Shown here: piece after piece, positions 23,300 to 31,461 of the stretch
How the letters are laid out: every line of letters starts with the position of its first letter
Position numbering within the stretch: position 1 is the first letter of the stretch
Notes under the pieces: model-generated
Databases searched by the model: none
Told to the model about the DNA's origin: nothing
What the model saw: only the letters and a program-made list of their open reading frames with translations
Made by a program: the position numbers and the translations under genes
From: Thermoproteota archaeon
Lineage (GTDB): Archaea; Korarchaeota; Korarchaeia; Korarchaeales; Korarchaeaceae
Direction: 5' to 3'
Assembly (NCBI GenBank): GCA_027491915.1
Contig: JAOZGC010000002.1
Span: 505,344-569,343, forward strand
DNA: 64,000 bases

Positions 23300-24121
23300 C
23301 TACGCCCTGGCGGTCTCCCTGACCGGGGGTATCGGGGGAGGGCGTCTCTTGTGCGAGCTGGAGGCGTGCATCTCCAGGATCCTGGCCGCCTCCGCTCTCC
23401 CCATCCCCACCTCGCCGGCCGCCTCCTCCGGATCCTTCCCCAGATCGAACACCCTGACCAGGAACCTGTCCAGGACTTCGTAGGATATTCCCAGCTCCCC
23501 CTCGGCGGTCTGCCCTGGCCAGAGCCTCGGGCTGCTGGGCTTCTCCACCACCTCCCGAGGGAGGCCGAGGAACTCTCCGAGGGCCCTGACCTGGGTCTTA
23601 TACAGGTCGCCTATCGGGAGGAAGTCGGCGGCGCCGTCGCCGTGCTTCGTGAAGTACCCGACCAGTATCTCGCTCCTGTCCCCCGTCCCGGCGACCAGCA
23701 GGCCCCTGGAGTTGGCCAGGTAGTAGAGGACGGTCATCCTGACCCTCGCCCTCAGGTTCCCCAGCGGCACCCTTGCCCCGGGGTCGAATCCCGGGATGGC
23801 CGCCGCCAGGGAGTCCACGGGCCCGGACACGTCGACCTGGACCGTCTCTATCCCGAGGGACTCGGCCAGCCTCAGGGCGTCCCCCACGTCCTCCCCCGGG
23901 GTCACCCTTGGGTCGGGCATGACGGCCCCCAGGACCCTCGTCGGACCCAGGGCCCTAACCAGGAGGGCGGCCGTCACCGACGAGTCTACCCCCCCGCTGA
24001 GCCCGACCACGGCCCCCCGGGCCCCGGCCCCCTCCACGAGCCCGGAGCAGAACCCGGATATTAAGTCCGCGGCCTTCCCCCAATCCAACCTCAGGAGGGG
24101 ATCCACGTCCACCAGGATCAC
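23300..24121 (-). CDS. nadE: NAD+ synthetase (ammonia-dependent)
   Basis: A 273-residue NadE. The ATP pyrophosphatase loop VGLSGGVDSSVTAAL lies at 38-52. NLRARVRMTVLYYLAN, VAGTGDRSEILVGYFTKHGDGAADFLPIGDLYKTQ (in pieces GTGDRSE, KHGDGAAD, GDLYKTQV) and PSPRLWPGQTAEGELG-like sequence follow. It amidates deamido-NAD with ammonia; there is no glutaminase domain, as usual in archaea. Its start overlaps the stop of the PadR gene by 4 bases, so the two are coupled. Confidence 0.93.
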   Translation of the reverse strand: MILVDVDPLLRLDWGKAADLISGFCSGLVEGAGARGAVVGLSGGVDSSVTAALLVRALGPTRVLGAVMPDPRVTPGEDVGDALRLAESLGIETVQVDVSGPVDSLAAAIPGFDPGARVPLGNLRARVRMTVLYYLANSRGLLVAGTGDRSEILVGYFTKHGDGAADFLPIGDLYKTQVRALGEFLGLPREVVEKPSSPRLWPGQTAEGELGISYEVLDRFLVRVFDLGKDPEEAAGEVGMGRAEAARILEMHASSSHKRRPPPIPPVRETARA

Positions 24122-24645
24122 CCCCCGAGCTCCCTCACCCTCTCCGCCGCCTCCCTTATGACGGCGGCCGCTTCCTCGGCCCTCCCGCCGGCGAGGTCCG
24201 CCTCCGAGAGGGCGGACCTAAGCTCAGCCAGGGCGCACCTGACCGGCTCGGGAATCCCCCCGCCGGCGGGCTCTCCGAGGAGGTTCCTGACAGACTCGGC
24301 CAGATCCCTGAAGTCCCTCAGTATCCTCCTCTGGGCATCCTTCAGCCGATTCCAGGCCTCCTCCCCCGCGGGGGTCAGGTAGTACTTCCTCATCTTCCCC
24401 TTCTCCCTGGAGGTCAGCAGCCCCATCCTCTCCAGTTCCCTGAGGGCTGGGTAGACCGAGCCGGGGGAGGGCTTCCACACCCCGGTCCTCTCCTCTATCG
24501 CCCTGATTATCTCCACCCCCGACATTCCCCCCCTCCTCCTTATCAGCCCCAGTATGAAGAACTTCAGCAGACCCCCGAAGGGTATCCTGGAGTGGACCCA
24601 CCTCCCCGGCCAACCCCTCTCCTCACCCTCCCCCTCCTGATCCAA
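24118..24645 (-). CDS. PadR-family transcriptional regulator
   Basis: A 175-residue protein. Winged-helix residues 25-100 carry LLKFFILGLIRRRGGMSGVEI, PSPGSVYPALRELERMGLL and KYYLTPAGEEAWN. A long C-terminal helical domain (about 100-175) with QRRILRDFRDLAESV would dimerise, as in Vinson-type PadR proteins. TTG 24645 is the first start; GTG 24597 would remove only a basic N-terminus. It is coupled to nadE but a role in NAD control is not evident. Confidence 0.85.
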   Translation of the reverse strand: MDQEGEGEERGWPGRWVHSRIPFGGLLKFFILGLIRRRGGMSGVEIIRAIEERTGVWKPSPGSVYPALRELERMGLLTSREKGKMRKYYLTPAGEEAWNRLKDAQRRILRDFRDLAESVRNLLGEPAGGGIPEPVRCALAELRSALSEADLAGGRAEEAAAVIREAAERVRELGG

Positions 24646-24648
24646 TCC

Positions 24649-25131
24649 TCAACCCTCCCCAGTCCCCTCGGGGAGCAGCCCGAGCTTCTTGGCCTCTCCC
24701 TTGGCCTTCTTAACCGCCTCGTCCAGCCTGGTGAACTTGGTCGCCCTCGCCGCCCCCCTGGCCGCCCTCGCGACGGCCCTGGTGGTCTCCCCGTCGAGCT
24801 CCATCCCCCTGGCCAGCGCGGCCTCCCCATTCAACCTCAGGACCCTCCTCCCCTCAAGCTCCTCCTCGTAGACCACTCCCTGGGTCATCAGGGACTCCAG
24901 GGCCATCCAAGCCGTCGTGGACCAGGGACCGGCCGGCCACCAGCTCCAGCCGGCCCCGCTGCCCCCCACTCCCCTCCTGGCCAGGTCCACGTCGACCAGG
25001 AAGAGCACCCTCATCAGCCTGGCCGGGGTCAGGGGGGTCTCGACGTTGGCCAGTATGAGGGTCAGGAAGTCCCCCACCCTCCTGCGCGCGTCCGATTCAG
25101 ATCCCGGCCCCGATCCGGACACTCGGGTCAC
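24649..25131 (-). CDS. Unknown protein coupled to a small HTH regulator
   Basis: A 160-residue protein. The N-terminal half (VGDFLTLILANVETPLTPA, LMRVLFLVDVDLARRG, SWWPAGPWS, MALESLMTQGVVYEEE) weakly recalls the Panacea/DUF4065 antitoxin-type fold, in which a helix with a Leu-rich kLlyLlD-like segment precedes a G-P turn. The C-terminal part is Ala/Lys-rich. GTG 25131 overlaps the HTH gene stop (GTGA). If the resemblance holds, this pair could be an antitoxin-like or regulatory unit, but no partner toxin is adjacent. Confidence 0.5.
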   Translation of the reverse strand: MTRVSGSGPGSESDARRRVGDFLTLILANVETPLTPARLMRVLFLVDVDLARRGVGGSGAGWSWWPAGPWSTTAWMALESLMTQGVVYEEELEGRRVLRLNGEAALARGMELDGETTRAVARAARGAARATKFTRLDEAVKKAKGEAKKLGLLPEGTGEG

Positions 25132-25397
25132 CTCCCGTCCGCCGCCGCGGGGGAGAGGAGGGAGACTATCCTCCTGACCTCCGGCCTGTCCGTCGCCAGC
25201 TCCACTATCCTGACCCTCCCGAGCCTCCTCTCCCTGACCACCCCCTCCTCGGCCAGGAGCCTGACGTGGCCGACGGTGGTCTCGTAGCTGAGGCCCGCCT
25301 CCCTGGCCAGCCGGGTTACGTTGAGGCCGCCGGCCCTGGCCAGGATCCTCAGTATCCTGACCCTCCCCCTCGATCCCAGCACCCTCTCCAGGTCCAC
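25128..25397 (-). CDS. Small winged-helix (ArsR/MarR-like) DNA-binding protein
   Basis: An 89-residue protein made of a single winged helix: GSRGRVRILRILARAG, LNVTRLAREAGLSYETTVGHV (in two helices), then a basic wing RRLGRVRIVE. GTG 25397 lies about 26 bases from a minus-strand TATA-like AAATAATAT (25419-25428). It is the first gene of a pair with the unknown protein that follows and probably regulates that pair. Confidence 0.8.
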   Translation of the reverse strand: MDLERVLGSRGRVRILRILARAGGLNVTRLAREAGLSYETTVGHVRLLAEEGVVRERRLGRVRIVELATDRPEVRRIVSLLSPAAADGR

Positions 25398-25479
25398 GCG
25401 CCGCCTCCCCCCGGTTGCTGATATTATTTCGCCGCACCCTCCCCGACCCGGCGGCCCGCCCGCGCAGGCCCCCGGCGCG

Positions 25480-26739
25480 TCACATCGACCTGGCGGCGGC
25501 CAGGACGTCCAGCAGCGCGCGGACCGTCGAGACCCCCGCCGCGCCGAGCTCGCTTCTGGCGATCCCGATCAGCCCCTCCCCCCTGACCTCCTCCCTCACG
25601 TCGAAGGACCTCGAGGCTGCGGCCACTATGACCCTTGGGTAGGACGAGTAGAGCCTGGGGTTCTCCATGAACCTGGCGGCCGCCCCGAACCTCTCGAAGG
25701 TCCTCCCGACGGGACCCTCCCGGAGGGCCCTCGGGTAGGATAGCAGGTCCCCCGAGGCCGCGGCCTCGGCCGCCAGCCTACCGGACTCCAGGGCGAAGTC
25801 CATCCCCCTGACCGTGATCCCGAGGTTGGCGGCCAGCCCGGCGGCGTCCCCCACGGCCGCGACCCCGGGGCCGGCCGCCCTGACCCTGCCGTACTGGGTC
25901 TCGGGGAGGGAGTGGGCGGAGTACTCCACCAGCCTGCCCCCCCTCAGGTAGGAGGCTATCCTGGGGTGGGACTTGAACCTCTCGAGGACCTCCCAAGTCC
26001 TGGCCCGCGCCTCGCCGGCCGAGTAGGCCCCCAGCCTGAGCGTCACCCCGACGGAGATCGTGTCCCTGTTGGTGTATACGAACCCCCCGCCCGGGATCCC
26101 GCCGGTGAAGTCGCCGAGGTAGAGCTGGGCCGACCCCTCCCCGCTGGAGAGGCCGAACCTGTCCTCTATCTTCTCCTCAGGCAGCTCCAGGACCTCCTTC
26201 ACCCCGACCGCGAAGTCCCGCGCCCTGGTAGGGGGCCTGAGCCCGGCGGCCTCGGCCAGGAGCCCGAGGGCCCCCTCGGCCAGGATCGTGACCGGCGCGG
26301 CTATCCTGTCCGGGCCGGCGGCTATCCCTGTCACCCTCCCGCCCTCCACCACCGGGGCGTCCACCCTGATCCCGCTGACCAGGGTGACCCCCTCTCCCTC
26401 CGCCACCTCGGCCAGCCAGGAGTCGAACCTGGGCCTGAGGAGGGTGTACCCCTGCCCCGCGGCCCTCTCCCCCCTCCCCACCTGGAACTCGACCCAGGAG
26501 TCGCGCCAGAGGAATCCAAGGACCTCCCTGGTGACCTCCCTCTCTAGGGGAGCCTCCCCCCTGAACCCCGGGACCAGCTTCTCCAGGGCCCAGGAGTACA
26601 TCCTGCCGCCGAAGACGTTCTTGGTGCCCGGCCTCTCCCCCCTCTCCACCAGCAGGACGCTCATCCCCCTGCGCGCCATCTGGAGGGCGGCGGCCGACCC
26701 CGCCGGCCCGGCCCCGACCACCACGGCGTCGAAGGACAA
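25480..26739 (-). CDS. fixC: FixC-like electron-transfer flavoprotein:quinone oxidoreductase
   Basis: A 419-residue FAD protein. VVVGAGPAGSAAAL opens the Rossmann fold, NVFGGRMYSWALE follows the FixC pattern, and AVGDAAGLAANLGITVRGMD is the C-terminal FAD segment. FixC takes electrons from the electron-transfer flavoprotein and, with FixX, passes them to quinone; some FixABCX complexes bifurcate electrons to ferredoxin as well. It follows etfA with a 4-base gap, in the order EtfB-EtfA-FixC, while FixX lies divergently on the other side. Confidence 0.9.
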   Translation of the reverse strand: MSFDAVVVGAGPAGSAAALQMARRGMSVLLVERGERPGTKNVFGGRMYSWALEKLVPGFRGEAPLEREVTREVLGFLWRDSWVEFQVGRGERAAGQGYTLLRPRFDSWLAEVAEGEGVTLVSGIRVDAPVVEGGRVTGIAAGPDRIAAPVTILAEGALGLLAEAAGLRPPTRARDFAVGVKEVLELPEEKIEDRFGLSSGEGSAQLYLGDFTGGIPGGGFVYTNRDTISVGVTLRLGAYSAGEARARTWEVLERFKSHPRIASYLRGGRLVEYSAHSLPETQYGRVRAAGPGVAAVGDAAGLAANLGITVRGMDFALESGRLAAEAAASGDLLSYPRALREGPVGRTFERFGAAARFMENPRLYSSYPRVIVAAASRSFDVREEVRGEGLIGIARSELGAAGVSTVRALLDVLAAARSM

Positions 26740-26743
26740 CGGA

Positions 26744-27700
26744 TCACCGCCCGCCCCTGAGGACCTCTATCAGGGCAGGGAGGAACTCGTACAGGTCGGC
26801 CACGACGGCGTAGTCGCTGGCCCCGACTATCGGGGCGTTGGGGTCCTTGTTGACCGCCACTATCACCTTGGAGTCCAGGGCCCCGGCCAGGAACTGCATC
26901 TGCCCGGACACGCCGACCGCCACCATCAGCCTGGGCGAGATCCTCACCCCGGATATCCCTATCCAGTCGGAGCCGGGCAGCCAGCCAAGATCGGCCACCA
27001 GCGGCCTGGTGGCCCCGACGGCCCCTCCGAGCGCCTCGGCCAGCTCGAAGGCCAGCCTCAAATCCTCCCTCCTCTCGAATCCCCGGCCGGCAACCACCAC
27101 CACCTCGGCGTCCTCCAGCCTGACCCCGGACCTCTCCCTGGGCCTCCTCTCCACGATCCTCACCCTGTGATCGGCCCCGGGATCCTCCAGTCGCACGACC
27201 TCGGCGGCTCCCCCGGCGGTCCCAGAGGCCTCGGCCGGCGGGAACCTGCCGGGCTGGATGGCCAGCACGGCCGGCGTGTCCACCTCCTCCGAGGCGATTC
27301 CCTTCCCGCCGAGGACCATCCTCTTGACGGTCAGAGAGCCGCCCGCCGACTCCAGCCCCACGACCTCGGTGGACGCCCCCCCTCCTAGGAGCTGGGCCAG
27401 CCCCCCGGCCACCTGCCTCCCTATCCGGTCCGAGGTCAGGAGGACGTAGTCGGGCCTCTCCCTACCTATCCACGCCCTCAGGGCCCTGTCCACCGAGAAG
27501 GCGTCGGTCGGATCTGACCACTCGGCGACGACGATCCTGCCGACCCCCGTGCTCGAGGGGGTCCTCAGCCTCTCCTCCCCCGCCGGTCCGGCCAGGAGCA
27601 GGTCCACCCCGTCCAACCCGCCGCCGGTCGCGACCGACGCCGCCGATATGAGCTCCAGGCACCTGTCGTCGTCCGGCGAGAATACCAGCGCCCGGGTCAC
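26744..27700 (-). CDS. etfA: Electron-transfer flavoprotein alpha subunit
   Basis: A 318-residue protein. The C-terminal FAD domain is clear: VVVAGRGFERREDL, GAVGATRPLVADLGW, ISPRLMVAVGVSGQMQF and NKDPNAPIVGASDYAVVADLYE are all diagnostic of EtfA/FixB. It pairs with the beta subunit encoded just upstream (2 bases away) and receives electrons from acyl-CoA dehydrogenases. GTG 27700 start. Confidence 0.92.
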   Translation of the reverse strand: MTRALVFSPDDDRCLELISAASVATGGGLDGVDLLLAGPAGEERLRTPSSTGVGRIVVAEWSDPTDAFSVDRALRAWIGRERPDYVLLTSDRIGRQVAGGLAQLLGGGASTEVVGLESAGGSLTVKRMVLGGKGIASEEVDTPAVLAIQPGRFPPAEASGTAGGAAEVVRLEDPGADHRVRIVERRPRERSGVRLEDAEVVVVAGRGFERREDLRLAFELAEALGGAVGATRPLVADLGWLPGSDWIGISGVRISPRLMVAVGVSGQMQFLAGALDSKVIVAVNKDPNAPIVGASDYAVVADLYEFLPALIEVLRGGR

Positions 27701-27701
27701 C

Positions 27702-28502
27702 TCAGATCACCCCCGCCCGCCTCAGCTCCTCGACGAGCCTCTCCGCGGCCTCCCTGGGGCTCTCCGCCTCTATCACGACGCCCCTCCTCTCCACCCTCGG
27801 GGACACCACGGACGACACCCTCACGCCTCTCCCCGCCCCCGGACCCGGCAGGCCCAGGTCCGAGAGGCTCAGGACCTCCAGGGGCTTCTTCCCGGCCTGG
27901 AGTATCTGCATGAGGGTGGGGATCCGGGGCTTGTTTATCTCCTGGGTGACCGAGATCACCGCGGGGAGGTCGACCTCGACGACCTCCTCGAAGTCTCCGA
28001 CGGCCCTCCTGACCCTGACCGACCCCCCGCCGCCGACCTCCACCCCGTCGGCGTAGGGGACGTAGGGCCACCCAAGCTCCTGCGCCAGCCTCCCGGGGAC
28101 CAGCCCCCCGAAGGAGTCCTCGGTCCCCTCCCCAGCCAGGACGAGATCGAACGGCCCCCTGGCCCGCAGGGCGGCCGCCAGCGCGGCCGCGGTGAACCCG
28201 GTGTCGGCCCCCACCGCCGCCTCGTCGGCCACCAGGACGAACCGATCGGCCCCCATGGCCAGGACCCTCTTGGCCGCCTCCCTGGCCTCCCTCATCCTCC
28301 TGGAGAGGGGGCCCCAGTTCAGGACGGAGAAGGCGGTCACCGACCCCCCCACCCTCTCCCTTATGGAGACGGCCTCCTCCACGGCGTTCAGGTCTATCTC
28401 GCTCACCTTGGTGGGCGCCTGGTCCACCCTCGGCGCCTCGCCGGGCTCGGCCCTCAGGCCCTCGACGTCCAGCGCGAGCTTCACGAGCGCGGCCACGTCC
28501 AT
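27702..28502 (-). CDS. etfB: Electron-transfer flavoprotein beta subunit
   Basis: A 266-residue protein. Features are DLNAVEEAVSIRE near residue 40, VLAMGADRFVLVAD, LVLAGEGTEDSFGGLVPGRLA and VISVTQEINKPRIPTL, the EtfB/FixA pattern, with the nucleotide-binding loop. A second nucleotide, AMP or an extra FAD, sits in this subunit; the bifurcating type carries FAD. ATG 28502 lies about 36 bases downstream of a minus-strand TATAATTTT that is shared with the divergent fixX. Confidence 0.92.
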   Translation of the reverse strand: MDVAALVKLALDVEGLRAEPGEAPRVDQAPTKVSEIDLNAVEEAVSIRERVGGSVTAFSVLNWGPLSRRMREAREAAKRVLAMGADRFVLVADEAAVGADTGFTAAALAAALRARGPFDLVLAGEGTEDSFGGLVPGRLAQELGWPYVPYADGVEVGGGGSVRVRRAVGDFEEVVEVDLPAVISVTQEINKPRIPTLMQILQAGKKPLEVLSLSDLGLPGPGAGRGVRVSSVVSPRVERRGVVIEAESPREAAERLVEELRRAGVI

Positions 28503-28533
28503 GCCCGACCCCGCCGGCCGCGGGACGGTATGA

Positions 28534-28546
28534 AAAAAATTATACC
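28534..28546. promoter_or_regulatory. Divergent TATA region of etfB and fixX
   Basis: GAAAAAAATTATA is the only AT-rich stretch between the two divergent genes. It reads as TATAATTTT on the minus strand (toward etfB) and AAATTATA on the plus strand (toward fixX). Confidence 0.5.
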
Positions 28547-28576
28547 CATCGGGGGGAAGGGCGGCCGGGGTGCCCC

Positions 28577-28858
28577 TTGGCGGGGGTGGACGCCAAGCTG
28601 GCGGTGGACAGGTTCGTGCTGGACGAGGAGCCCCACATCAGGGTGGTGGACCACGGGGTGTGCGCCTCGTGCGAGTCGAAACCCTGCGTGCCGGTCTGTC
28701 CGGCCGGGCTGTACGAGTGGAGCGAGTCCGAGGGCAGGATGATCCTCTCCCACGAGGGGTGCCTGGAGTGCGGGGCCTGTCTCCTGGTCTGCCCCCACCG
28801 GAACCTGGACTGGTCCTACCCGAGGGGCGGGTTCGGGGTCAGGTACTCCTATGGATAA
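28577..28858 (+). CDS. fixX: FixX-like ferredoxin
   Basis: A 93-residue ferredoxin-like protein. CASCESKPCVPVCPAG holds one cysteine group and CLECGACLLVCPH a 4Fe-4S group. The C-terminal LDWSYPRGGFGVRYSYG is the FixX signature. It associates with FixC. It is placed divergently from the rest of the fix module rather than after fixC, and just before the acyl-CoA dehydrogenase. Start TTG 28577, or GTG 28586. Confidence 0.9.
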   Translation: MAGVDAKLAVDRFVLDEEPHIRVVDHGVCASCESKPCVPVCPAGLYEWSESEGRMILSHEGCLECGACLLVCPHRNLDWSYPRGGFGVRYSYG

Positions 28859-28898
28859 CGGTTAAATCTTTGACCCGTTTCCGCCCCCGGCGATCCTC

Positions 28899-30098
28899 AT
28901 GGTGGATTTCTCCTTCAGCGAGGAGGAGGAAGTCTTCAGGCAGAGCCTGAGGGATCTTCTGGCCGAGATCCTGGCCCCGAGGGCCAGGGAGATCGATACG
29001 GAGCGGAGGATACCGGACGACGTCATAAGGGCCCTGGCCGACAACGGAATCCTTTGCATGACCATGAAGCCGGAGCACGGGGGGAGCGGGGCCAGCTGGG
29101 TCTTGGGGACCATAGCCATAGAGGAGATAGCCAGGGCCGATCCCAGCGTCGCCACCGCTGTGTTCGTGCTGGTCGAGAACTCCTGGGGCAAGATCCTGGA
29201 TCTCTACGGCAGGGACGACGTGGCCAGGGAGGTCCTCTCCGCCGCCGCCAGGGGGGAGGGCTTCGTCGGCATAAACTCCACGGAGCCCCAGTCCGGGTCC
29301 GACGTGGCCGGGTTCACCACCAGGGCCGTCAGGGACGGGGACCACTGGGTCATAAACGGGGAGAAGGCCTTCATCAGCGGGATAGCCGAGGCCCAGAGGC
29401 TGGGCGGCGGCTACATCACCGTGGTGAAGACGAGGCCGGAGGCCGGGAGCAGGGGCATAACCCTCTTCTACGTCCCCATAGACGCGCCGGGCATAACGGT
29501 CGGGTTCTACGAGGACATGGGGAGGAACGGCCTCAGCACCGGGTGGATGAAGCTGAAGGACGTCAGGATCCCCGACGAGTACAGGATAGGCGAGGTGGAT
29601 CAGGGGTTCAAGCTGGCCATGGAGGGGTTCAACAGGGCCAGGATATTCGTCTCGGCCGGGTGCCTCGGGTCGGCCGAGGCCATGCTGGAATACACCGCGG
29701 AGTACGCCAGGAACCGAGTGGTCTTCAACAGGCCCCTGGCCAAGTTCGAGGGGATCCAGTTCCCGCTGGTGGACGCGTGGACCGAGCTGGAGGCCACCAA
29801 GCTCATGATATACAAGGCGGCCTGGGCCATGGACCAGTACGACGCCGGGAGGGCCACCCTGTGGGAGGCGGCCAGGTGGGCCGCCATGGCCAAGCTGCTG
29901 GCCCCCGAGAGGTCCGTGGACGCCATAAAGGAGTTCATGAAGGTGGCCGGGGCCTACGGCTACACCAAGGACTCCCCCCTGGAGATGGCCTTCCGCGGCG
30001 TCATGAGCTACTTCGTGGGGGCCGAGGGCGGCCAGAACATAATGAGGCTGATCCTGGCCAGGGAGCTCGTGGGGAAGGAGAACCTGCCCTACAAGTGA
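28899..30098 (+). CDS. Acyl-CoA dehydrogenase
   Basis: A 399-residue flavoenzyme of usual length. Landmarks are INSTEPQSGSDVAGF (FAD/substrate loop, about 125-139), HWVINGEKAFISG, and an N-terminal helical domain starting FSFSEEEEVFRQSLRDL. The catalytic base is probably Glu362 (DSPLEMAFRG), matching the glutamate position of medium-chain enzymes; the usual Y-E-G-T loop is replaced by VGAEGGQN. It donates electrons to EtfAB, which is encoded 40 bases away across the fix region, so the module probably serves fatty-acid or amino-acid-derived acyl-CoA oxidation. TAACGGTTAAAT at about 28856 is the likely promoter. Confidence 0.93.
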   Translation: MVDFSFSEEEEVFRQSLRDLLAEILAPRAREIDTERRIPDDVIRALADNGILCMTMKPEHGGSGASWVLGTIAIEEIARADPSVATAVFVLVENSWGKILDLYGRDDVAREVLSAAARGEGFVGINSTEPQSGSDVAGFTTRAVRDGDHWVINGEKAFISGIAEAQRLGGGYITVVKTRPEAGSRGITLFYVPIDAPGITVGFYEDMGRNGLSTGWMKLKDVRIPDEYRIGEVDQGFKLAMEGFNRARIFVSAGCLGSAEAMLEYTAEYARNRVVFNRPLAKFEGIQFPLVDAWTELEATKLMIYKAAWAMDQYDAGRATLWEAARWAAMAKLLAPERSVDAIKEFMKVAGAYGYTKDSPLEMAFRGVMSYFVGAEGGQNIMRLILARELVGKENLPYK

Positions 30099-30210
30099 TC
30101 TCTCCGGCCCACCCCGCCCCCCTCCCCGGCCGCCGCGGGGCGGCCCGGCGGCCCCGCGCGGAGGCGGCGCGTGGTTATAACGGGTCGGTCGGGCGCAGGG
30201 GGCGGGCGAG

Positions 30211-30600
30211 ATGCCGGAGTACGAGTTCCTGCGGAGGAACGCGGAAGGATTCTACAGGAATGCCAGGCAGCTGTTTGAGGGCGGGGAGTACAACCTGGCG
30301 GCCTTCAACTTGGAGCAGGCCATGCAGCTGATGCTGAAGTACATCCTGGCCTCGAGACTGGGGGACTTCCCCAGGACCCACTCCCTCAGGAGGCTCTTCA
30401 GGGAGGTCGGGACCCTGTGCCCCGGGCTCTGGGAGTTCTACGAGAGCAACGCCAGCGTGGTGGGAAACGTGGAGAGCGCCTACATAGCCTCCAGATATTA
30501 TCCCGTCGAGTTCCAGGAGGTCGAGGTCAGGGAGATGCTCTCCGCCTACGAGAAGTTCTCGGGGGTGCTGAGGGGGTGCCTGAGAGACCGCGATCCATGA
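30211..30600 (+). CDS. HEPN-domain protein (pair 1)
   Basis: A 129-residue helical HEPN protein. FYRNARQLFEGGEYNLAAFNLEQAMQLMLKYI is the typical first-helix pair (read as FYRNARQLFEGG and AAFNLEQAMQLMLKYIL). SRYYPVEF marks the third helix. The R-x4-H ribonuclease motif seen in some HEPN proteins is not obvious. Its stop overlaps the nucleotidyltransferase start (ATGA). TATA GGTTATAACG at 30172-30181. Such pairs are toxin-antitoxin or tRNA-directed modules, common in thermophiles. Confidence 0.85.
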   Translation: MPEYEFLRRNAEGFYRNARQLFEGGEYNLAAFNLEQAMQLMLKYILASRLGDFPRTHSLRRLFREVGTLCPGLWEFYESNASVVGNVESAYIASRYYPVEFQEVEVREMLSAYEKFSGVLRGCLRDRDP

Positions 30601-30962
30601 TGGACGTCCAGAGGAGGGTGGCCCGGGAGGAGGGGAGGTACTTCCGGCGGCCCCTGGTGTACGCGGCCCGCGCGGCCGAGATAGCCGGGAGGATTTTGGG
30701 AGATCCCGACCTGAGGGCCTTCCTGTTCGGCTCCGCCGCGGCGGGCAGGGCCATCCCGGGCGCCAGCGACGTGGACGTCCTCTTGGTCTCTGAGAGGGCT
30801 CCGAAGACGGCGCGGGAGGCGGCGGAGCTCAGGATCAGGATACTCTCGGAGCTCGGGGACCTGGCGGCCCCCCTCGAGATCCACGTGGTCACCCCCGAGG
30901 AGTTCACGCGTCGCTGGCGGCGCGTGAGGGGAATGGTCCCGGTTCCGATCCGGGTACGGTAG
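30597..30962 (+). CDS. Minimal nucleotidyltransferase (MNT, pair 1)
   Basis: A 121-residue DNA polymerase beta-like nucleotidyltransferase. FLFGSAAAGRAIPGASDVDVLLV fits G-S-x10-D-x-D with intact metal ligands. EIHVVTPEEF supplies the third acid region. In characterised pairs the MNT protein AMPylates the HEPN partner to silence it. ATG 30597 overlaps the HEPN stop. Active-site residues look complete. Confidence 0.85.
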   Translation: MMDVQRRVAREEGRYFRRPLVYAARAAEIAGRILGDPDLRAFLFGSAAAGRAIPGASDVDVLLVSERAPKTAREAAELRIRILSELGDLAAPLEIHVVTPEEFTRRWRRVRGMVPVPIRVR

Positions 30963-31461
30963 CCCCCCCGCCGAATGGGTCGAACAAAGTTAAATGAGGT
31001 TAACAATTCTGTTATCTCTGAGCGATCGTGCGTCTCCACGAGATCGGGGACATCCCGCGGGCAGGGACGTGTTCACCATAGGTCAACTCCCCGCGATCCT
31101 CGGCTCGGGGTGCCGAGGGTCCACGCCAAGGTCCACGCCCCCCGCCTCGTCGCCGCGGGGTGGGCCTGGAGTCCCATGAGGGGGCTCGTGGCCACGGCCC
31201 CACGACGACTTCATCTTGGCGACTCGCTGGTGGAGCCATCCTACGTGACGGCCCACGCCGACCTACACCTCAGGGGACTGATCGATCAGGTCCCGCTCGA
31301 AGAGGTCCGGCCAGCATCTCTAGGACCCTGTGCTGGGGCACGTCCAGGAGGGAGGCCATCCTCTTGACGCATAGTCGGGCGCCGCGATGGTTGGCATTAA
31401 ACAATTGATCAATCTCATCTGATAATATAAAAAAGCTGGCCGCGCCGCCCCGTCCAGCCGG
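30963..31461. other. About 500 bases with no intact gene; possible decayed gene
   Basis: No convincing coding frame. On the minus strand at about 31330-31410 a short stretch reads ARLCVKRMASLLDVPQHRVL and loosely recalls a UPF0175-type antitoxin. It then breaks off in stops and frame changes. The AT-rich edges (30980-31015 and 31400-31435) look like old promoter or terminator sequence. Confidence 0.4.
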
